From a virus: a stretch of 21,492 nucleotides of DNA. Under the pieces are notes generated by a model, which saw only the letters and a list, made by a program, of their open reading frames with translations, had not been told where the DNA came from and made no database searches. The translations under genes were made by a program, and so were the position numbers. Positions 13,773 through 21,492 of the stretch are shown here, in pieces. The stretch covers positions 1 to 21,492 of IMG/VR virus record IMGVR_UViG_3300021197_001352; one strand, given 5' to 3'. Numbering within the stretch: position 1 is the first letter of the stretch; every line of letters starts with the position of its first letter.

Positions 13773-15230
13773 ATGCATGTAAACATAGATAGAGTTTTTA
13801 CAACTGTAGCTAGAAATTTAGGACTAGGAGACTTTTCTAATCAGATAAATAACTGGATAGAGTGGGCTTATGAGGCTGAAAAACTTATTGGCAGTATTAG
13901 TACGTTTGTACAAAAAGAAGCTGTGTACAATGCAGATGGAGCTAAAGCTACAGGAACAATAACATTTACAGATGTACCTGTATCTGGAGATTCTATTACA
14001 TTAAATGGTGTTAAATTATATTTTAGAAACTCTGCAGATCTTGGTCAAGCTAAATCGCCTAACGAAATAGAAATAGGGCAAAATTTTGTAACAACTTTAG
14101 ATAATGCAACAGCTCAATATGGCTTAATACAAAGTCTAAAAGGAGGAATAGGAGGCGGTGGCACCACAGGAACATATACTAATTCAGCAATATATAGCTA
14201 TCCAGAAGCTTTAAATGTTGCTGATTATTCTATTAGTTTATCTACAGGAGATGATATGATTACTGATGGTGATTTTTCTAGTTCAAGTGCTTGGTCTGTA
14301 GGAACTAATTGGACGATTGGAAGTGGGGTTGCTACGCATGCTTCTGGAACTTCTGGCTATTTACGACAAAATGGTTTAACATTTGTAGAGGGAGAGACGT
14401 ATTCAATCACATTTGATATTTCATCTTGGACTGGAGGGTCTTTACTGTTAGGAAATCATTTACCTGACACCACTGGTGGTAATGATGATAATTTAACATT
14501 AACAACTGGAGCTACTACTGGAGACACTATTACAAGATATTGGAAACAAGGTCCAACAAACACAAATCAATTAAGCCTATGGGGAAGTACAGTTTTTGAT
14601 GGTACTATAGACAATATTGTAGTTAAAAAAGTTAATAGTGAAGATTTAACTATAACTTCAAAAGAAATAGGTAATAAAGGAAATGAATATACATTAGCTT
14701 CAGATAATGCAAATGCTAAAGTTAGTGCATTAAGTTTAACTGGAGGTAAAAATCTATACAGGAATCAGCAATTAAGATTGCCAGACGATAATGTTAAAAT
14801 GCTGGCTGTTAGAGATAATAATAATTATGAACTAAGAAAAACATCGTCTGTACATACTGGTAAATTAGGAGACGAAGCATTAAGATATTATGTGCAAGGC
14901 AATAGACTTAATATTGCTAATACAGGATCTACAGAGATGACAATAGTTTATTTAGCATATCCTACAGATTTAAGAGGATGGCCAATGATAAAGGAGGGTC
15001 ATGAAACAGCAGTTGCTCAATATATAATGTGGCAAATGAAATTAATAGAATTCTATAATGGTGAAATAGCTCAATATATAGTAAAAGAACTTGAAAAAAG
15101 ATGGTACTTCTTATGTGGTAAAACTAGAGGTGATGATGGCATGCCAACATCTGAAGAGTTAAAACAAATAGGTAATATATGGAACACTATGCTGCCTATT
15201 AAAAATAATAGAGGTCTTATAGATTTATAA
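13773..15230 (+). CDS. Neck / tail ring protein with a doubly nested beta-domain insertion
   Basis: This 485-residue protein appears to have three layers. The outer scaffold is residues 1-57 (helical, VNIDRVFTTVARNLGLGDFSNQI) plus about 328-485. The latter ends with a pattern typical of podoviral ring proteins (VYLAYPTDLRGWPMIKEGHETAVAQYIMW and then KELEKRWYFLCG). Inserted into it is a beta domain, residues about 58-157 and 288-327, beginning GTITFTDVPVSGDSITLNGVKLYF. It resumes with EDLTITSKEIGNKGNEYTLAS and ends SALSLTGG. Inserted into that domain is a carbohydrate-binding-module-like jelly roll, about 161-287 (MITDGDFSSSSAWSVGTNW to DGTIDNIVVKKV). The inner layer could bind host-surface glycans. 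The stump gene follows after one base. The ring role is inferred; the nesting is read directly. Confidence 0.7.
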   Translation: MHVNIDRVFTTVARNLGLGDFSNQINNWIEWAYEAEKLIGSISTFVQKEAVYNADGAKATGTITFTDVPVSGDSITLNGVKLYFRNSADLGQAKSPNEIEIGQNFVTTLDNATAQYGLIQSLKGGIGGGGTTGTYTNSAIYSYPEALNVADYSISLSTGDDMITDGDFSSSSAWSVGTNWTIGSGVATHASGTSGYLRQNGLTFVEGETYSITFDISSWTGGSLLLGNHLPDTTGGNDDNLTLTTGATTGDTITRYWKQGPTNTNQLSLWGSTVFDGTIDNIVVKKVNSEDLTITSKEIGNKGNEYTLASDNANAKVSALSLTGGKNLYRNQQLRLPDDNVKMLAVRDNNNYELRKTSSVHTGKLGDEALRYYVQGNRLNIANTGSTEMTIVYLAYPTDLRGWPMIKEGHETAVAQYIMWQMKLIEFYNGEIAQYIVKELEKRWYFLCGKTRGDDGMPTSEELKQIGNIWNTMLPIKNNRGLIDL

Positions 15231-15231
15231 A

Positions 15232-18200
15232 ATGGCAGAAGAAAAAAAGAATAAACCATCATCATCACAGGGAGGTCAACAGCCTCAAAAAGCAAACTAT
15301 ACAGTACCACAAGGATTTACTCACGGTATGGTTAGTGATCCTGATCCTAGGTTTCAATTAGAGGGAAGTTATAGTGATGCTTTAAATATTAGATTGACTA
15401 ACGATAAGGGTGATAGCTTTACTGTTGAAAACATAGAGGGCAATAGCCAGTTTATTGATTTAGGTGAGCTTCAAAAACAGCTTAACACACAAGACAAAGG
15501 TATATTAGGTAAAACAACAACTGGGAATTCTACTGTATTCTCTGAGATATACTGGGACCCAACTAATCATGATGTTAATGGAGAGGAGGTTGGAAATAAT
15601 TATCCTGCCGCAGGAGCGTATCCTTTTACAGATTTAGGGGCAGGATATGGAGGAGGGCCTTATATAGATTTAAGTAATAGAGCAAGTATAGTTGGCTATA
15701 CATCCTATGCTGATACTATATTTTTAATTATAGTTGCTAGATTTGAATGGGCTAATGATGACGGCAATATGGTTCAAGAGGTTGCAAATAGAACGATTTT
15801 TCTTTCTATTATATTTAATGACGAATTAGAAGTGACTGAAGTAATTGATCATGCTGTTTGCTATAGCAACGAAGGAGGAAATTATCCTGATTTAAATATG
15901 GATATAGATAATCAGTGTAGAGTTGAGCATATGGTTGAAAATAGTTGTATATCTAGAGTTTACTGGACAGATAATAAAAATCAACTAAGAACAATTAATT
16001 TAGGGGCAGGAGGGAAAAACGTCTTAAGTAAAGAAGAATTAGACATTACACCTTTAATGTCACCATCTCAACCAACATTAAAATCAACTACACACGGATC
16101 CTTACCTGTAGGTGTATACCAATATTCATTTAAATATGTTTCTGCTAATGGAGGTGAAACAACATTCTCTCCTTTAAGTAATTTATATCATGCTTCAGAT
16201 CAATCATTTAGCTCAACACTAACTTATGGTGGAGGGCCTCCTGGTAAAATAGGGGTGCAAGGATTTACTATAACTGTAGCTGACTTAGATCAAGACTTTA
16301 AATTTGTAGAGCTTTATGCTTTAATGTATGAGCAGCAAAACTTACCCCCTAGAGTCAGTCTAGTTGCTAAAAAAGGAATTGAAGGAAGGTCTTCTGTAGA
16401 TTTTTCACATACAACATGGTTTAATCAAATAGAGGGTGGTTTAGAGGATGTTTTAATAGAATCTAACACGTGGGACGTTTGCAAAGATATTGCAATTAAA
16501 GATAATATTTTATTTGCAGCAAATCTTAAGTCTAAAAAGAATTGGATATCAGAAAAAGAATGGAACGTTAAGGTTGCTAGACATAGAATTTTTGATGGCG
16601 AAGGAATCCTAACAACAAATGACTCTGCTATAAATCATTATAAAGACGGATCATTAATACCTCATACTGGTATGCAGGACAGAAATGGATATGATGTTAA
16701 GCATGGAAGATTACTACAACCATCAGAACATGAAGAATGTGCATTTGACGGTACAATTAACACACCAATGTGGACTACTTTATTAGAAAATCAAAGACAT
16801 TCTTCAACCTCCGCATCTTCAAATAGTGAAACAAAAACCAGAACAGGTAGAATTAAACAAAGATTAGAATACAGATACTTATCCGATTTAATGACACCAG
16901 GAGGGGAGTCTTTTAATTATGGAGATAATACATCTGGAGGCTGTAGGGTTACATTTGGAGTTAAAGAAAGGGCTGCTGATCAAACACAGAACACAAGTAC
17001 ATCTCCATATATTTCAGCAACAATACCTGGAGAAGAGATGCAAACAGATTTTGCTGGTTCTATAGCATATAATCCAAATGGTCAACCAGAAACTAAATTT
17101 AAAACATCAATGTCTTTAGGTGGTTCTATGGATCCTCATGCTGCTGGAGATAAAAGAGGATATCAAAGAGGTGATGTTTATAGATTTGGAGTTCAGACAT
17201 ATGATTTAACAGGTGCTCCTGGAAATGTTTTATGGATAGGAGATATACAGACACCAGAACAACATGATGTGTTAAGAATGATTGATGTAAATCAAAGTGA
17301 CTACTCGCCAGTAAGGCCAACTGTAACTAGCGTACCTAGCTCCTATAGCAGTCTAATAGATACGAAAAATATAGTAAGACATAAAAACATAATGGACTAT
17401 AGATTGTCTTATGTTTATGGGCACAATATACCTAAAGTAGATGTAGAATGGTTTAGTGCTAGAATAGGAGAAAGTACTCAAAATTTAGACGCTTATATAA
17501 GACACGATGGAACACAAGATAGTAACCTTCCTAATAATGGGGCGAGTTATAGAACGCCAACAGATCAAGGGTTAAGAAAAGCAGTTCCTGACTATTTACA
17601 CACAGACACTCATGATGACACTCATTATTTAATGGATTTATATGTTAATTTTGAATTTATTATACCTAGAGATGTTGCTTCTAAAATATCTGGATTTAGA
17701 GTTGTTAGGGCGGAAAGAAAAGAAGATGATAGAAGGGTGGTTCAACAAGGTCTGTTAAACCAGACTATGCAGTACGGTACAGCTGACGGAGATTTAGAAG
17801 TTGGTTACGATACTAATAAATTTTCAGCAGCTGACAACGCTTCTTTTGGAGACGAACCTGTGTTTGTAAATGCTTTTAATAAACAAGACCCAACAAAAGT
17901 AGAGCAGCCAGAATTTAATACATATCTTAATGGATATTTAGGGTTAGCAGAAAATTCTAACTTAGCATACTATAATCACTTATCAACAGATGGAGTTTTA
18001 ACATCAGGAAATATTACTGGTCCAATAGGTAGTTGGCCAGAAACCGAGGATTCAAAAAGACACCAAACAGGAGGAAATGGACCTGGTTCTGGTCATGGGT
18101 ATTGGGGAGACCCTGGATCTGGAGGTGGTCCTACATTATCACATTATGCAGGACCTGGAGCCTATGGTAAACACAGAAGACATTCTTCATATTTTGGAAC

Positions 18201-21200
18201 GTACCCTAAATATTATAGCGGTTATGCTGATGGAAAACAAAGCGAATGGGGTAATAATCATATAAGCAGTAGTATATATACATTAGATTCTCCAGACAGT
18301 GCTTTTGGTATTAGACCATATCAATATAGAGAAGGAGACTTTTTAAGAATAGATAGCTCTTTAAAGCTGACTGATAAAGATAGATATACAGACAGTCCGC
18401 AGACATGGGGTACAGGTAAATCATTTAAATTTTACAGTCACTGTAGAAATAATGCTAATTTTGCGTCTTTAGATCCCCATGGAACAGGTACAAGAGCATC
18501 TCAACTAATTTGGGAACCATTATCATTTAATAAAACAGACATAGATTCAATTTCGTTTTGCACAAAAAGACATATAGACGAAGATTATAGTGTTTTAATT
18601 GGTAAATACTATTGTTATGATCCTTATTTTGGTATTGGTATGGAAATTGATGGTGGTATGTTTGCTGCTATGGGATATGTTGGGTCTGGAGGTATTAGGC
18701 CTAAATGTGATTTTGGGTGGTCTTTACCTCTTACTGCTGCAAAAGAAATAGGAGATGGGGAGATTGTATCATCTTCTTTTTTCCAAAAATCAAAAAGGGT
18801 AGATGATGGTCAAGTTTACGGATTCTCAAATAATACTTTAGGGTATTATAAATCAGTATGGGAAACGAATAATTCTACTCATGGAGGTTTTTCTGCTTTT
18901 GGAGCAGTAACACTTGGGACTAAATCTATTGCCGCAATAAGAGACTACTCAACAGCAACAGGAGGTAATGATGCTACTACTTGGAATACAGATAATGAAT
19001 CTAATGCGGATGATTTTACATATGATACTGTGTCTACAATGCAAATGGGACTAAGGACAATTTTATTAGAAGTAGATAATTATGCGGCTACAGCAAAAAG
19101 AACTGGAGATTCTACTGGTGAAGGGTCTTACTTTAACAACAATATAATTAATAGGCCTGGTCATAGATATCATTCGTGGTTTGCTCCTGTAAATTTAAGT
19201 GCTATATATGAAGGCGGTAGTTGGTTAACATATTATTTAACTGGATCTGGAGGTGGATCATATTCTCATCAACCATCTAGTACCAATAATTTTAATTCAT
19301 ACACTGAAGTTATACATAGTAGTGCTTTATTGACTAATTATAATGGTAATTATAGAACATCAATAGATGTAACTAAAGATAGTGTATTGTATAAATATGG
19401 AAGCTATAGAAGATCACTTATTCCTTTTAAATATTTATGCTCAATAGTTAGGCGTGTTGTACCATATGGTGGTTACGGAAAAGAAGCTATTGAATCAACA
19501 AGATATATTCCTTGTGGAAACTTTCATGCTGTAGATGATAGAGGATATGGTGGCTCAACAGACCCCACTCAACCAATAGCTCATGTAAGTCAAGTCTTTG
19601 GAGGAGATACATTCGTAAACCTGTACTCTCACCAAAAAACATCATCCCCATATATGAAGAAATCTGCTTCAAGATGGCAAGTGTTTCCTGTAGAGTCTTA
19701 TGTTAATACAGATATGAGAAGTGGACTTACATTAAATAGTGGGGACACCGAAATAGGTAAAGATATAAATCAACCTCCTTTTAGTAATAGTTGGTTATAT
19801 AATCCTGTATTTTCTCAAGAGAATAATATTAAGTCAGGATTAATGATTGATGAAAATGTAACTTGTGAAGCTTTAGACCTACCTTATGAAATCGCTTACT
19901 CTAATACAAAAATATCTGGAGATCCAGAGGATGCGTTTAGACAATTTCCTATTAATCAATTTCACGACATGGAGGCTAAATACGGTGAGATTAATAGAAT
20001 AGTAAACTTTAAGAACGAGATATATGTATTGCAAGACAAAGGATTTGCTAAGCTTTTGGTAAACCCTATTTCTATGCTTAAAGATGAAACAGGAAATTCC
20101 TTATATACAGGGACAGGAGAAACTGTTGAAAACCATATATACATATCTACTAAACACGGAACAACACATAGATTTAGTGTTGCTGCTAGTGAGCATGCTT
20201 TATATTTTGCAGATAGTAATTATGGTAGATTGTTTAAATACGATACAGAAAAATTAGTATCTTTAGGAGATTCTTTTGGACAAAGAAACTATCTTAGAGA
20301 AATAATGAAAGAGTGGAAAAGTGTAGCTACAACTGACGATGCTGGTGTAATGAGGAAAGATGTTAAAGGCGATCTAGATAATATCAAAAAGAATGGAAGA
20401 AATTATGTTGGTGATAATCCTTTAAAATTTGTAGGAATTACATCTATATTTGATCATGAAAATAAAGAATTATTAGTAACATTTCATAATAGTAAATTTT
20501 TAACTGGATATGATAGAAATCATTTTGCTAACCCTTATAGTCATCACAGTATGGGGGCAACCGTAAATGGTCAGCAAATGGGTATATCGGAAACCCTTGT
20601 ATTTAATGAAGGTATAAATGCCTTTACTTCAAGATATAGTGTAGCACCCCCTTCTTGGATTGCTGGGGGGTCTGGATCATTCTTAGTTACTCCAGAAAAT
20701 GAAATAGCTGTTAGATCTATAATGAATATAAGGTCAGACTCTACGGCTTATGATAATTTGCCTTACAATATATATGGGTCTTATGATAGTCATTATTACA
20801 AACAATATAGATCAAATCCATTAAGTTTATGGCTATGGAATAAACATAAAGACGGTCTTAAAACTAATTTCTTTGGTAAGATGGATGATGCCCGTAGATA
20901 TGTTGAGGATACTTCAAACTTTGCTTTAGTTTCGCCTATAGATGGTACTGTAAACAGAAGTGTAGTAACAGTTTACGAAGGAAGTAAGCCTTATGCTGAA
21001 GAAAGTTATATTGAAAAAGTTATTAGTGAAATGCCTCAATTATCTAAAGTATACGATAATGTAAAAATACCTATAGTTAGCGATAATGAATTTTCATCAT
21101 TAGAATTTAATTCCGAAAACAGCTCCCACAAAACAAATATAAACTATAGGTGGAATTTTGAAGACACTCACCATGGCTGGTTATGGGATGCTGGAGGAAG

Positions 21201-21420
21201 TAATTATGTAGAGCCAATTATTAATTCTGTTACATCAACAAATGAATCTACAGTAATTGTTTCAGGTATTGTGCATCCAACTGACCCAGACGATGGTAAA
21301 TACTTTTTCTTTACAGTTCCTGAATGGGATTCTTTAGCTGGAAATACATCTTGGAGTAATAATATATTTAATGTAAAACAATATAGAGATGGGATTTTAA
21401 TATGGCAAGGAGATGTGTAA
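15232..21420 (+). CDS. Giant tail stump / muzzle-type protein (2062 aa)
   Basis: The 2062-residue protein is the largest in the window and last in the virion block. That is the position of the stump or muzzle protein that closes the short tail in crAss-like phages. After a polar start (1-25), residues 26-75 hold a characteristic GFTHGMVSDPDPRFQLEGSYSDALNIR and IEGN pattern. The central part is beta-rich with a Gly/His-rich stretch (about 946-988, including GHGYWGDPGSGGG). The C-terminal third has INQFHDMEAKYGEINRIVNFKNEIYVLQDKG (about 1573-1603) and YFADSNYGRLFKYD, which look like beta-propeller blades and are typical of such proteins. It has no signal peptide or membrane span. It starts one base after the neck gene stop, in TTATAAAATGG. 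The identification is good; the exact oligomeric role is inferred. Confidence 0.8.
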   Translation: MAEEKKNKPSSSQGGQQPQKANYTVPQGFTHGMVSDPDPRFQLEGSYSDALNIRLTNDKGDSFTVENIEGNSQFIDLGELQKQLNTQDKGILGKTTTGNSTVFSEIYWDPTNHDVNGEEVGNNYPAAGAYPFTDLGAGYGGGPYIDLSNRASIVGYTSYADTIFLIIVARFEWANDDGNMVQEVANRTIFLSIIFNDELEVTEVIDHAVCYSNEGGNYPDLNMDIDNQCRVEHMVENSCISRVYWTDNKNQLRTINLGAGGKNVLSKEELDITPLMSPSQPTLKSTTHGSLPVGVYQYSFKYVSANGGETTFSPLSNLYHASDQSFSSTLTYGGGPPGKIGVQGFTITVADLDQDFKFVELYALMYEQQNLPPRVSLVAKKGIEGRSSVDFSHTTWFNQIEGGLEDVLIESNTWDVCKDIAIKDNILFAANLKSKKNWISEKEWNVKVARHRIFDGEGILTTNDSAINHYKDGSLIPHTGMQDRNGYDVKHGRLLQPSEHEECAFDGTINTPMWTTLLENQRHSSTSASSNSETKTRTGRIKQRLEYRYLSDLMTPGGESFNYGDNTSGGCRVTFGVKERAADQTQNTSTSPYISATIPGEEMQTDFAGSIAYNPNGQPETKFKTSMSLGGSMDPHAAGDKRGYQRGDVYRFGVQTYDLTGAPGNVLWIGDIQTPEQHDVLRMIDVNQSDYSPVRPTVTSVPSSYSSLIDTKNIVRHKNIMDYRLSYVYGHNIPKVDVEWFSARIGESTQNLDAYIRHDGTQDSNLPNNGASYRTPTDQGLRKAVPDYLHTDTHDDTHYLMDLYVNFEFIIPRDVASKISGFRVVRAERKEDDRRVVQQGLLNQTMQYGTADGDLEVGYDTNKFSAADNASFGDEPVFVNAFNKQDPTKVEQPEFNTYLNGYLGLAENSNLAYYNHLSTDGVLTSGNITGPIGSWPETEDSKRHQTGGNGPGSGHGYWGDPGSGGGPTLSHYAGPGAYGKHRRHSSYFGTYPKYYSGYADGKQSEWGNNHISSSIYTLDSPDSAFGIRPYQYREGDFLRIDSSLKLTDKDRYTDSPQTWGTGKSFKFYSHCRNNANFASLDPHGTGTRASQLIWEPLSFNKTDIDSISFCTKRHIDEDYSVLIGKYYCYDPYFGIGMEIDGGMFAAMGYVGSGGIRPKCDFGWSLPLTAAKEIGDGEIVSSSFFQKSKRVDDGQVYGFSNNTLGYYKSVWETNNSTHGGFSAFGAVTLGTKSIAAIRDYSTATGGNDATTWNTDNESNADDFTYDTVSTMQMGLRTILLEVDNYAATAKRTGDSTGEGSYFNNNIINRPGHRYHSWFAPVNLSAIYEGGSWLTYYLTGSGGGSYSHQPSSTNNFNSYTEVIHSSALLTNYNGNYRTSIDVTKDSVLYKYGSYRRSLIPFKYLCSIVRRVVPYGGYGKEAIESTRYIPCGNFHAVDDRGYGGSTDPTQPIAHVSQVFGGDTFVNLYSHQKTSSPYMKKSASRWQVFPVESYVNTDMRSGLTLNSGDTEIGKDINQPPFSNSWLYNPVFSQENNIKSGLMIDENVTCEALDLPYEIAYSNTKISGDPEDAFRQFPINQFHDMEAKYGEINRIVNFKNEIYVLQDKGFAKLLVNPISMLKDETGNSLYTGTGETVENHIYISTKHGTTHRFSVAASEHALYFADSNYGRLFKYDTEKLVSLGDSFGQRNYLREIMKEWKSVATTDDAGVMRKDVKGDLDNIKKNGRNYVGDNPLKFVGITSIFDHENKELLVTFHNSKFLTGYDRNHFANPYSHHSMGATVNGQQMGISETLVFNEGINAFTSRYSVAPPSWIAGGSGSFLVTPENEIAVRSIMNIRSDSTAYDNLPYNIYGSYDSHYYKQYRSNPLSLWLWNKHKDGLKTNFFGKMDDARRYVEDTSNFALVSPIDGTVNRSVVTVYEGSKPYAEESYIEKVISEMPQLSKVYDNVKIPIVSDNEFSSLEFNSENSSHKTNINYRWNFEDTHHGWLWDAGGSNYVEPIINSVTSTNESTVIVSGIVHPTDPDDGKYFFFTVPEWDSLAGNTSWSNNIFNVKQYRDGILIWQGDV

Positions 21421-21492
21421 GCTTGGGATACTGCAAATGGTGTGCACGGTAGGAGGGTGTCGGGACCGGCTGCTGATCAAGGGGGGATAGGG
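21421..21492. other. GC-rich window end, unlike the rest
   Basis: Of these 72 bases 44 are G or C, in a window that is otherwise clearly AT-rich, and G runs are frequent. A short frame starting at ATG 21402 inside the stump gene reads MARRCVSLGYCKWCAR and stops at TAG 21450-21452. The stump frame also stays open past its TAA to the last base. The stretch may be an assembly or sequencing artefact at a contig end, or the start of different DNA. No feature can be assigned with confidence. Confidence 0.5.

Noticed and set aside
15071-15310. Minus-strand frame across the neck/stump junction
   Set aside because: It overlaps two well-supported plus-strand genes and has no leader, promoter or family resemblance.
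18077-18265. Plus-strand 62-codon frame inside the stump gene
   Set aside because: It is a frame shadow of the Gly/His-rich segment, where GG-rich codons avoid stops in the other frame; it has no initiation context.
672-21420. Stop-codon reassignment, as found in some crAss-like phages
   Set aside because: TAA, TAG (7680-7682, 10867-10869) and TGA (2317-2319) all end genes at sensible places before the next start, and no gene needs read-through.
21418-21492. Read-through extension of the stump protein past TAA to the window end
   Set aside because: The frame stays open, but GC-rich DNA has few stops by chance. The protein's end at GILIWQGDV is natural, and no read-through signal is seen.

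Overview
The window is most of the morphogenesis (packaging, head, neck and tail-stump) block of a tailed podovirus-like phage of a Bacteroidota host, probably marine or otherwise flavobacterial. The reasons are the AT-rich composition, the lack of Shine-Dalgarno sites with A-rich tracts before starts instead, and promoters of the Bacteroidota -7 type (TAnnTTTG). The gene order and protein types resemble crAss-like phages (Crassvirales) and their marine relatives: TerL, portal, scaffold, major capsid protein, capsid accessory protein, several neck/ring proteins, then a very large stump/muzzle protein. That lineage call is an inference from order, size and remembered motifs, not from a search. 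TAA, TAG and TGA all end genes here, so the standard bacterial code applies.

Layout. Bases 1-152 are AT-rich and non-coding and hold a plus-strand terminator candidate. Bases 153-482 carry two tiny single-pass membrane proteins on the minus strand, each followed by its own hairpin terminator. Bases 483-671 are the divergent control region, with a G-rich tract and a plus-strand promoter. From 672 to 21420 every gene is on the plus strand. Bases 672-2530 hold four small genes joined to each other and to TerL by overlaps: a Gly-rich repeat protein, two unknowns and a candidate small packaging factor. Next come TerL (2523-4340) and portal (4344-6647). A strong promoter at 6657-6664 precedes the scaffold-like gene (6696-7682), the major capsid protein (7770-9281) and a capsid accessory protein (9349-9801). 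Two GC-rich hairpins flank the accessory gene. Two genes of unknown role follow (9858-10869), then an adaptor-like gene (10873-11676). A structured 153-base gap contains a terminator and promoter-like boxes. The neck/tail genes then run 11830-15230, and the 2062-residue stump protein fills 15232-21420.

How they work together. The portal occupies one capsid vertex, TerL docks on it and pumps DNA, and the scaffold directs capsid-protein assembly. The accessory protein probably decorates the shell. The adaptor/ring proteins build the neck and short tail, and the stump protein closes it. No integrase, replication gene, lysis enzyme, tRNA, IS element or CRISPR array is visible.

The most interesting points are a doubly nested domain insertion in the 485-residue neck protein, a six-copy YxxGG motif in the first structural-strand protein, a duplicated leader (ACAGGGA plus an identical 18-mer) before two virion genes, hairpins without U-tracts around the capsid accessory gene, and an abrupt GC-rich end to the window (44 of the last 72 bases are G or C).
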